Below, one piece after another: positions 18,177 through 26,219 of a stretch of DNA of 64,000 bases. Source of the DNA: Micrococcus endophyticus. Its GTDB lineage: Bacteria > Actinomycetota > Actinomycetes > Actinomycetales > Micrococcaceae. Made by a program: the position numbers and the translations under genes. Where the stretch lies: the NCBI RefSeq assembly GCF_014205115.1, contig NZ_JACHMW010000001.1, forward strand, positions 62,001-126,000. Direction: 5' to 3'. The notes beneath the pieces are model-generated. The model saw only the letters and a list, made by a program, of their open reading frames with translations, ran no database searches and was not told the DNA's origin. How positions within the stretch are numbered: position 1 is the stretch's first letter; every line of letters begins with the position of its first letter.

Positions 18177-19358
18177 TCAGCCGGCGGTGAACCGGGCGGC
18201 CAGGGCCTGCCGGTCGGTCTTGCCGGTGGAGAGCAGCGGCAGGGCCTCGAGGACGAGCCACGTCTTGGGCACCGCGGCCGCACCCAGCGCCTCGCGCACG
18301 TGGGCGCGCAGGACGGCCTCGTCAGGGGCCGCGGTCGGGTGGGCGGGCACGACGGCGGCGCACAGCCGGGCGCCCCACTCGGGATCCGGCACGCCGGCCA
18401 CGTGGGCCGCCGCGACGCCCGGGTGCGCCTCGAGGGCTGCCGCCACCGCGGCGGCGGACACCTTCACCCCGCCCGTGATGACGACGTCGTCCAGGCGGCC
18501 GGTCACGGCCAGCCGCACGCCGCCGTCGTCCGTGGGGGAGAGCACGCCCGTGTCCTCGGTCAGGAAGGCGCGGGCGCCGTCCGCGGCGGGGACGAAGTGG
18601 GCGGCGGTGCGGGCGGGGTCGTCGAGGTAGCCGGCCGCCACCATGGGCCCGGCCAGGCGCACGCGCGGCGGGGCGTCGGGGCCGTCCGGGGCCACCGCGA
18701 CGGCGACGCCGGGCAGCGGCACGCCGTCGTAGACGCAGCCGCCGCACGTCTCGGCCATGCCGTAGGTGGCGGTGAGTCGCACCCCCGCCGCCTCGGCCGC
18801 GGCCCGCAGCGCGGGATCGAGCCGGGCACCGCCCACGAGCACGCGGTCGAAGGAGCGCAGGGCCGCCCGCCCGACCGGGTCGGCGTCGGCCGCCAGGAGG
18901 CGCGCGAGCTGGGTGGGGACGAGCGAGACGAGCCGGGGGCCGGCGTCGTCGGGCAGGGCGGCCGCCCCGGTGGCGAACGCCGCGGGCGTGAAGGGGCCCG
19001 GTGGCAGGGCCACGGGTGCGGTCCCGGCCGCGATCGAGCGGGAGAGCACGGCGAGCCCGGCCACATAGTGCACGCCGAGGGCCAGCAGCCACGCCCCCTC
19101 GCCCCCGAGCCGCCGGGCCGTGGCCGCGGCCGAGGCGCGCAGGGCCGCGCCGGTCAGGACGATCTGCTTCGGCGTGCCCGTGGACCCGGAGGTGCGCACC
19201 ACGGCGACGGCGTCCGGGTCGCCGCAGCGGCGCGGGTCGCGGGCCTCGGGTCGGGGGAGGACGGCGCCGTCGGCGGTCAGCTCAACGGGGGCGCCGCCGT
19301 CGAAGGCCGCGGCGAGGGCGTCCGTGGCGCGGGCGAGGGCGTCGGCGGTGGCGGGCAT
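18177..19358 (-). CDS. menE: o-succinylbenzoate-CoA ligase
   Basis: Activates o-succinylbenzoate to its CoA thioester via an acyl-adenylate. 393 residues, the short actinobacterial form. The adenylate-forming signature TSGSTGTPK is at 56-64, TYGMAETCGG forms the A5 motif, the hinge aspartate is in TGRLDDVVITGG, and the catalytic lysine is in STGKTDRQAL (K380). The position between menA and menB supports MenE over other acyl-CoA ligases. The start follows a TACACT box by 7 bases. Confidence 0.92.
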   Translation of the reverse strand: MPATADALARATDALAAAFDGGAPVELTADGAVLPRPEARDPRRCGDPDAVAVVRTSGSTGTPKQIVLTGAALRASAAATARRLGGEGAWLLALGVHYVAGLAVLSRSIAAGTAPVALPPGPFTPAAFATGAAALPDDAGPRLVSLVPTQLARLLAADADPVGRAALRSFDRVLVGGARLDPALRAAAEAAGVRLTATYGMAETCGGCVYDGVPLPGVAVAVAPDGPDAPPRVRLAGPMVAAGYLDDPARTAAHFVPAADGARAFLTEDTGVLSPTDDGGVRLAVTGRLDDVVITGGVKVSAAAVAAALEAHPGVAAAHVAGVPDPEWGARLCAAVVPAHPTAAPDEAVLRAHVREALGAAAVPKTWLVLEALPLLSTGKTDRQALAARFTAG

Positions 19359-19365
19359 GGCCCCG

Positions 19366-19371
19366 AGTGTA
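19366..19371 (-). promoter_or_regulatory. -10 box (TACACT) of menE, leaderless layout
   Basis: Reverse-strand TACACT, 7 bases before the ATG at 19358. Confidence 0.5.
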
Positions 19372-19424
19372 GGAGGCCCGGCGGTCGGACGGACCCGCCC
19401 GGTGGACCGGATCCGCCCGGCCGG

Positions 19425-20990
19425 TCAGAGCATGAACGGCACCGTGGCGATCTTGACCACCATGATCAGCGCGAACAGCTGGGCGTACCCCTCGGTCACG
19501 CGGGCGTCGGTGGACCGGGAGAGCGCGTAGTCCAGGATCGCCGGCTGGCCCGTGATGCCCGCCAGCGCCCCGAAGGTGCGATCCACGGACTGCCCCAGCA
19601 GCCGTGCCGCGGCGATGAGCAGGGCCGCGGTCAGCGCGGTGAGCACGGCGGACATCAGGATGGCCAGCCCGCCGACCCGGGTGAACACCGTCTCGATGAA
19701 CGCCGGGCCGGCGGCCAGGCCCACCACGCCCAGGAAGAGCATGAGGCCGAACTGCCGCAGCGTCAGCGCGATCTCCGTGGACGGCTCCCACACCGTGGGT
19801 CCGGTGCGGCCGATCGCCCCGAGGGCGAGGCCGACGAGGATGCACCCGGCCGCCGGGCCGAGGGCGAAGGAGGCCCCGCCCGGAAGCGGGATCGTCACCA
19901 TGCCCAGCAGGTAGCCCAGCGCCATGCCCGTGCCCAGGGAGATCCAGTCCAGGTCCGAGAGCCCCCGGGTCGAGTTGCCGAAGAAGTCGCGCACCGCCTC
20001 CATCCGCGGCGCGGTGGTCACGATGAGCACCCGGTCGCCGACCTTGAGCTCGGTCTGCGGGGTGGGCAGCGACTCGACGTCGTGGCGCCGCAGCCGGGCG
20101 ACGTCGGTGCCGAAGCGCTCGCGCAGGGACAGCGTGCCCAGGCGGCGATCGGCCAGGGCGCGGGCCGTGACGATGACCATGGAGGTCTGCAGCGGGTTCA
20201 TCACCCGCGCCGGGTCGGCGTCGGTGCGGCGGCCGAAGGCCTGCACGGCTGCGTCGACGTTCTTCTCCGTGCCGTCCAGGACGACCTCGTCCCCGGGTTC
20301 GATCCGGTCGGCGGAGCCGGCGATCCGGGCCACGCCGCCGTGGCGCAGCGCCACCACGCGCACCAGCCCCTCGGAGACCCCCGGGATCTCCCGCACGGCG
20401 AGGGCGGAGGTGGCGGCCGCGGCGGTGAAGCGCAGCTTGCCGTCGGTCACCGGCGCCGGATCGCGCGGGGAGCTGCTCCACGGGCGGGCGGCGAGCAGGG
20501 TGATCGCGATGATGGTGCCGACCACGCCCACCAGGTAGGACAGCCCGTAGCCCACGGCCGGGGCCTGCCCGCCGGTGAGCTGGTTCGCCAGCGCCATCGC
20601 CGGCGTCGCGGTGAGCGAACCCGTCCACACGCCGATCGCCGTCGGCAGGTCCATGTTGAGCAGCGCGGCCAGCGGGTGCACCGTGAAGGCGGTGAGGATC
20701 ACCACGACGACGGCGGCCAGCATCAGGGGCAGGTTGCGGCGCAGGTCCCGGAAGAACACCTTGCCGGCGCCGAGCCCGATCAGGTAGGCGAAGAGGGCCA
20801 GACCGAAGCTCTGGAACAGGGCCAGCCGGTCGCCGACGTCGGGCAGCACCGCCCCGACGAGCAGGCCCACGAACAGTGCTCCGGAGGCGCCGAGGCGGAT
20901 CTTGCCCAGGGGGATGGTGCCGACGGCGGCGCCCAGGGCGACGGTCGCCATGAGGACGAGGAGGGGCTGGTCGTTGAGCAGTGCGAGCAT
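19425..20990 (-). CDS. AspT/YidE-type putative transporter with two RCK_C domains
   Basis: 521 residues. It has two membrane halves (about 1-160 and 345-521) of the AspT/YidE duplicated fold, each with about five helices and a GLxxAxL/GxxxAG pattern, separated by two cytoplasmic TrkA_C (RCK_C) domains at about 190-340. Relatives include aspartate-alanine antiporters, but most members have no known substrate, and nothing here narrows it. It lies between menE and menB on the same strand, 31 bases downstream of menB; a link to menaquinone is not implied by the family. Confidence 0.85.
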   Translation of the reverse strand: MLALLNDQPLLVLMATVALGAAVGTIPLGKIRLGASGALFVGLLVGAVLPDVGDRLALFQSFGLALFAYLIGLGAGKVFFRDLRRNLPLMLAAVVVVILTAFTVHPLAALLNMDLPTAIGVWTGSLTATPAMALANQLTGGQAPAVGYGLSYLVGVVGTIIAITLLAARPWSSSPRDPAPVTDGKLRFTAAAATSALAVREIPGVSEGLVRVVALRHGGVARIAGSADRIEPGDEVVLDGTEKNVDAAVQAFGRRTDADPARVMNPLQTSMVIVTARALADRRLGTLSLRERFGTDVARLRRHDVESLPTPQTELKVGDRVLIVTTAPRMEAVRDFFGNSTRGLSDLDWISLGTGMALGYLLGMVTIPLPGGASFALGPAAGCILVGLALGAIGRTGPTVWEPSTEIALTLRQFGLMLFLGVVGLAAGPAFIETVFTRVGGLAILMSAVLTALTAALLIAAARLLGQSVDRTFGALAGITGQPAILDYALSRSTDARVTEGYAQLFALIMVVKIATVPFML

Positions 20991-21021
20991 GGGCGGGTCT
21001 CCGTCCTGCCGTGGTGGTCGG

Positions 21022-21996
<975 letters not shown>

Positions 21997-22002
21997 GCGG
22001 CG

Positions 22003-22008
22003 AGTCTA
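22003..22008 (-). promoter_or_regulatory. -10 box (TAGACT) of menB next to a repeat copy
   Basis: Reverse-strand TAGACT, 6 bases before the GTG start of menB. Seventeen G-rich bases upstream (22009-22025) is GAAAGCG, the end of the repeat copy at 22025-22051, in the place of a -35 element. menC has the same arrangement. Confidence 0.6.
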
Positions 22009-22024
22009 TCCCCGACCCCCACCG

Positions 22025-22051
22025 GCGCTTTCGTGCGGGAAACGGGAGGCT
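22025..22051. repeat. repeat family copy A (TTTCGTGCGGGAAACGGGAGG)
   Basis: 27 bases beginning GCGCTTTCGTGCGGGAAACG, identical in reverse complement to 22580-22606. Its last bases form part of the stop codon of the acetyltransferase remnant. Confidence 0.85.
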
Positions 22052-22477
22052 ACCCGCCTGCCGGACGCCACATGCCGAGGTGGGCCGGGGCGCCGTCGTC
22101 GATCTCCACCGTGGGGGTGCGCGCGACGCCGAACCGCGCGTAGTACGCCTCGCGGTGCCGCTCGCACTCGAGGTACGCGGGCAGGCCGTCGGCGTCCGCC
22201 CGGGCCAGACCGGCGCGCACCAGCGCCGAGCCCACCCCGCCGACCTGCGCGTCCGGGGCGACGGTCAGCAGCCCCAGGTACCAGTGCGGCTCGGCCGGGT
22301 GCCGGGCCTCCAGGGCCTGGTCGACGCGCGGGCCTCGCTCGTCCAGCACGCGCAGTGCGGCCCGGTGCGGCAGGCCTCGCGGATGGTGAGCGCGGGTCGG
22401 GGCGGAGGAGTGGGGCCGGAGGGCGTGGGGGAGGACGGGCGCGAGGGGAGGTCCTCGGGCTCGGGCGTGGGCGCCAT
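22050..22477 (-). pseudogene. remnant of a GNAT N-acetyltransferase
   Basis: The C-terminal half of a GNAT enzyme is intact in the 22050-22349 frame: HWYLGLLTVAP, then the acetyl-CoA loop QVGGVGSALVRAGL, PAYLECERHREAYYARFG and MWRP. A plausible N-terminus with the GNAT-typical TIREA lies in another frame, starting at the ATG at 22477, but runs out of frame into the C-terminal part. The roughly 60-80 residues expected between beta1 and beta4 are absent. So both a frameshift and an internal deletion are likely; a 99-residue product from 22349 would lack half of the fold. Flanked by inverted repeat copies (22025-22051 and 22580-22606). Confidence 0.6.
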
Positions 22478-22579
22478 GCGGCCAGGGTAGGACGACCCTG
22501 TCCCGCGGTCACTCCCTGACGCATCGGGGTGGCGGAGGCTTCAGGAGGTGGCCGCGGGACCAGGACCCGGTCCCAGCGA

Positions 22580-22606
22580 AGCCTCCCGTTTCCCGCACGA
22601 AAGCGC
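22580..22606. repeat. repeat family copy B, inverted relative to copy A
   Basis: Perfect 27-base reverse complement of 22025-22051. With copy A it brackets 528 bases holding the acetyltransferase remnant. Downstream it continues with GGTGG, a shortened form of the G-rich flank of other copies. Confidence 0.85.
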
Positions 22607-22627
22607 TGGTGGTCAGCCCCTCGACCC

Positions 22628-24028
22628 TCAGTCCCAGCCCTCGGGTCCCGCCGAGCCGGCCGGGTACTCGTCCAGGGGCACCTCGTCGGCCTCCCACGCG
22701 GCGATCACCGGCGCCAGGATCCGCCAGCACTCCTCGGCGGCGTCGCCGCGCACGCTCAGCAGCGGCTCGCCGGTGAGGATCCCGCGCAGCACCTCGCCGT
22801 AGGCGTCCACGTGCTCCTCGCCGAGGCCGGCCGTGAGTGCGCGCCGCTCGGCGTCGAACGGGGTGTCCGCGCCGTCCACCGCCAGCTCGATCCGCACGCC
22901 TCGCGGCTGGAGCCCCACCACGATCCGGTCGCGGCCGGCGGCCGGGGACAGCCCCTCGGGCACGTCCTCGGGCGCGCGGAGGGTGAGCGCCACCTCCCAG
23001 CGGGTCCGCTCGAGCGCCTTGCCCGAGCGCAGCCGGAACGGCACGCCGCGCCACCGGTCGGTGTCCACGGCGAGGGTCACCTCGGCGAGCGTCTCGGTCC
23101 GCCGCCGCGGGTCCACCCCCTCCTCGTCCGCGTACGCGGGCACCGGCCGGCCGTCCGCCTCGCCGGCGGTGTAGCGGGCGCGGCGGGAGGCCGCCACGGG
23201 GTCGTCCTGCCACACGCGGGTGGCGCGCAGGACCTCGACGACGGCGTCATGCAGCTCGTCCGCGGCCACGCGGGCCGGCGGCTCGAGGGCCGTCATGGCC
23301 AGCACCTGGAGCAGGTGCGACTGCAGCATGTCCTCCAGCGCGCCGGTGCCGTCGTAGAACTCGGCGCGCCCCTCGAGGCCGATCGCCTCGTCGACCACCA
23401 CGTCCACGCGCTCCACGTCCCGCCCGTCCCACACGCGCCCGAGCAGCCGGTTCGCGGTGCGCAGCCCCAGCAGCGCGGTCACCATGGACTCGCCCAGGAA
23501 GTGGTCCACGCGGAAGACGCGGTCCTCCTCGACGATGTCGGCCAGCACCGCGTTGAGCTCGCGCGCGCTCGCCTCGTCCTCGCCGAACGGCTTCTCCAGG
23601 GTCAGGCGCAGCCGGTCCGGGAGGTCGTCCATGCCGGCGAGCGCGTCCACCGACTCCCGAGTGATCCCCGGGCCGAGGGCGAAGTACAGGACGGGGACGG
23701 CCTCGGGCCCGGCGGCCTCCCGCGCCGCGGCGAACAGGGCCCGCAGGTCGTCCGCGTCCGTGGCGTCCGCGGTCCGCCACACCGCGCGCTCCACGAGGTC
23801 GTCGACCGCGGCGGCGTCCAGGGCGGTGCCCTTGAGCGCCTCCCGCACGATGCCCTGCCACTCCTGCGTGTCGTGCTCGCTGTGCGAGGAGCCCACAAGC
23901 GTGATGCGCGGCAGGTCGTGCGCCGCGAGCGCCCCGGCCAGGCCGGGCAGCAGCAGGCGGGAGGTGAGGTCGCCGGTGGCGCCCAGGATGATGAGGGCGA
24001 CGTCGTCGCGGTCGGCTCGGGCGGTCAT
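22628..24028 (-). CDS. zwf: glucose-6-phosphate dehydrogenase family protein, altered active-site signature
   Basis: 466-residue G6PDH fold: N-terminal NADP motif GATGDLTSR (16-24), EKPFGED (145-151), the catalytic-region RVDHFLGES (173-181), YDGTGALEDMLQSHLLQ with the second catalytic histidine (238), and a normal C-terminal domain. The family signature is DHYLGK(E/Q/K); here the phosphate-binding lysine is glutamate (DHFLGE). Canonical enzyme activity on glucose 6-phosphate is therefore doubtful, and this may be a paralogue with another substrate; a second zwf elsewhere would support that. Divergent from the GH15 gene with a 193-base gap. Confidence 0.8.
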   Translation of the reverse strand: MTARADRDDVALIILGATGDLTSRLLLPGLAGALAAHDLPRITLVGSSHSEHDTQEWQGIVREALKGTALDAAAVDDLVERAVWRTADATDADDLRALFAAAREAAGPEAVPVLYFALGPGITRESVDALAGMDDLPDRLRLTLEKPFGEDEASARELNAVLADIVEEDRVFRVDHFLGESMVTALLGLRTANRLLGRVWDGRDVERVDVVVDEAIGLEGRAEFYDGTGALEDMLQSHLLQVLAMTALEPPARVAADELHDAVVEVLRATRVWQDDPVAASRRARYTAGEADGRPVPAYADEEGVDPRRRTETLAEVTLAVDTDRWRGVPFRLRSGKALERTRWEVALTLRAPEDVPEGLSPAAGRDRIVVGLQPRGVRIELAVDGADTPFDAERRALTAGLGEEHVDAYGEVLRGILTGEPLLSVRGDAAEECWRILAPVIAAWEADEVPLDEYPAGSAGPEGWD

Positions 24029-24221
24029 GGGGCTCCCTCGGGAAGGCGTCGGCGGCGGGGTCCCGGCCAGTCAACCGCCCGGCCGCGGGGCCTGTCCAGG
24101 CGGGCCGGGCCGCCGTCGTCGTCCCGCCGGGCCGCCGTCGCCGTGCGTGCCCGCCCGCCCCCACCCCGCCCCCGCCGCCAGCCCTGGCCAGCCGCGTGGC
24201 GCGGATGATGGACTGGCGGGC

Positions 24222-26108
24222 ATGACCACCGCGACCCCCCGCCAGCCGCTCATCGAGGACCACGCGTACCTCTCCAACCAGCACTCGGGGGCGCTCCTCA
24301 CCCGGGACGGGGACGTGACGTGGCTGTGCCTGCCGCGGTTCGACGCGCCGTCCGTGTTCACCTCCCTGCTCGGCGAGCCGGAGCACGGCCGGTGGAGGCT
24401 GCGGATCGCCGACGGCGAGGTCCGCGAGCGCGCCTACCTGCCCGGCACCCTCGTGCTGCGCACCCGCTGGTGCGGCCCGGACGGCGAGGCCGAGGTCCTC
24501 GACTTCATGCCGCTGACGAGCCACCGCGGCTCCGGCCGGGCCCACGACGACGACGCCGGCGCCCTGGCCGACGAGGGCGAGGGCGAGGCGGCCCGGGCGG
24601 ACCTCGTGCGCCTCGTGCGCTGCACCTCCGGCAGCGTCAGCGTGGACCAGTGCCTGCAGTTCCGGATGGACTACGGCGAGGTGGTGCCGTGGGTCTCGCG
24701 GCAGACGGACCCGGCGGACGAGTCCTTCCTGGCGGTGGTGGCCGGCGGCGACGCGCTCGCGGTGCACGGCCCGGACCTGCGCCCGGACGGCACGGCCCAC
24801 CGCGGGCGCACCCGCCTGGAGGCCGGGCAGAGCGCGGCGTGGACGCTGGCCTGGTACCCCTCGTGGTCCATGGCCCCGGCCGCCCCGGACCCGGAGCGGG
24901 CCCTCGAGGCCACCGTGACCGACTGGGTCGAGTGGCTGGGCGAGCCGCTGGCCACCGGCCCGCGGGCGGACCGCGTGGCCCGCTCCCTGCTGGTGCTCAA
25001 GGGGCTCACGCACCGGGACACGGGCGGGATCGTGGCCGCCCCCACCGCGAGCCTGCCGGAGGACATCGGCGGCGTGCGCAACTGGGACTACCGGTACGTG
25101 TGGCTGCGGGACACCGCGCTGACCCTCGAGGCGCTCATGGCCCACAACCACACCGACGACGCGTGCGCGTGGCGTGACTGGCTGCTGCGCGCGATCGCCG
25201 GCGACCCCCGGGACGTGCAGATCATGTACACGCTCTCCGGGGAGCGCCGCATGCCCGAGCGGGACCTGGAGCACCTGCCCGGCTACGAGGGCTCCCGCCC
25301 CGTGCACGTGGGCAACGGGGCGGCGGACCAGTGGCAGGCGGACGTGATCGGCACCGTGATGCTGGCCCTCGGGCGGCTGCGGGACGCCGGCGTGGACGAG
25401 GACCGCTGGTCCTGGACCCTGCAGAAGCGGCTCGTGGAGCGCGTGCTGGAGCACCGGGACACGAAGGAGCACGGGCTGTGGGAGATGCGCGGCGAGCCCG
25501 CGTACTTCACCCACGGCCGGGTGATGATGTGGGCCGCCCTGGACCAGGCGCTGCACGCCGCCCGGGACCACGGCCTGCCCGCGGAGGACGAGGAGCTGGC
25601 CGCCTGGGAGCAGGTGCGGGACGAGCTGCGCGAGGAGATCCTCACGGAGGGCGTGCGGCCCTCCGGCGGGTTCCGGCAGACCTACGGGTCCGAGGAGACG
25701 GACGCCTCCCTGCTGCAAATCCCGCACACCGGGTTCCTGCCCCACGACGACCCGCGCATGCTCGCCACCGTGGCGGACGTGGAGCGGGACCTCGTCACGG
25801 AGACCGGGCTGGTGATGCGCTACCGCGCGTCCGGGATGGACGGGCTGCCGGGGGAGGAGGCGCCGTTCATGATGTGCGGGTTCTGGCTCGTGGAGCAGTA
25901 TGCCCGCTCGGGGCGCCTGGCGGACGCGGAGCGGCTGATGGCCCGCCTGGACGAGTGCTCCAACGACCTGTTCCTCATGGCCGAGGAGTACGACGACGGC
26001 CTGGACCGGATGGCCGGCAACTTCCCGCAGGCGTTCTCCCACCTGGGCCTGATCCGCGCCGTGGACGCGCTGGAGGAGGCGCGCGGGGCCGCCGGGGGAG
26101 AGGGCTGA
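24222..26108 (+). CDS. glycoside hydrolase family 15 protein (trehalase/glucoamylase-like)
   Basis: 628 residues. The N-terminal beta-sandwich domain (about 10-240) starts with IEDHAYLSNQHSGALLTRDG, typical of GH15. The (alpha/alpha)6 barrel holds NWDYRYVWLRDT (287-298), DQWQADVIG, GLWEMRGEPAYFTHG with a candidate catalytic glutamate, and NFPQAFSHLGLI at the C-terminus. In mycobacteria a close family member is a trehalase, so trehalose hydrolysis is as likely as alpha-glucan hydrolysis. No signal peptide: cytoplasmic. The ATG at 24222 follows ATGGACT with no clear Shine-Dalgarno sequence. Confidence 0.88.
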   Translation: MTTATPRQPLIEDHAYLSNQHSGALLTRDGDVTWLCLPRFDAPSVFTSLLGEPEHGRWRLRIADGEVRERAYLPGTLVLRTRWCGPDGEAEVLDFMPLTSHRGSGRAHDDDAGALADEGEGEAARADLVRLVRCTSGSVSVDQCLQFRMDYGEVVPWVSRQTDPADESFLAVVAGGDALAVHGPDLRPDGTAHRGRTRLEAGQSAAWTLAWYPSWSMAPAAPDPERALEATVTDWVEWLGEPLATGPRADRVARSLLVLKGLTHRDTGGIVAAPTASLPEDIGGVRNWDYRYVWLRDTALTLEALMAHNHTDDACAWRDWLLRAIAGDPRDVQIMYTLSGERRMPERDLEHLPGYEGSRPVHVGNGAADQWQADVIGTVMLALGRLRDAGVDEDRWSWTLQKRLVERVLEHRDTKEHGLWEMRGEPAYFTHGRVMMWAALDQALHAARDHGLPAEDEELAAWEQVRDELREEILTEGVRPSGGFRQTYGSEETDASLLQIPHTGFLPHDDPRMLATVADVERDLVTETGLVMRYRASGMDGLPGEEAPFMMCGFWLVEQYARSGRLADAERLMARLDECSNDLFLMAEEYDDGLDRMAGNFPQAFSHLGLIRAVDALEEARGAAGGEG

Positions 26109-26125
26109 GGGGCGGCTTCCTGGCC

Positions 26126-26181
26126 CAGTGACCCCGTGACCCCGTGACTCAGTGACCCAGTGACCCCGTGACTCAGCGACC
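26126..26181. repeat. 8-bp tandem repeat (about seven units)
   Basis: Seven octamers of the form C(A/C)GTGAC(C/T): CAGTGACC, CCGTGACC, CCGTGACT, CAGTGACC, CAGTGACC, CCGTGACT, CAGCGACC. They fill the gap between the converging GH15 and oligopeptidase genes. The octamer unit length and near-identical copies suggest a slippage-prone tract. Confidence 0.85.
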
Positions 26182-26219
26182 CAGCGCGGGCCGGGCTCCC
26201 CGCAGCCCGGCCCGCCCGC

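Noticed and set aside
22265-22477. 70-residue ORF as a separate gene
   Set aside because: Its only protein-like part is the GNAT start TIREA; better read as the out-of-frame N-terminal remnant of the acetyltransferase.
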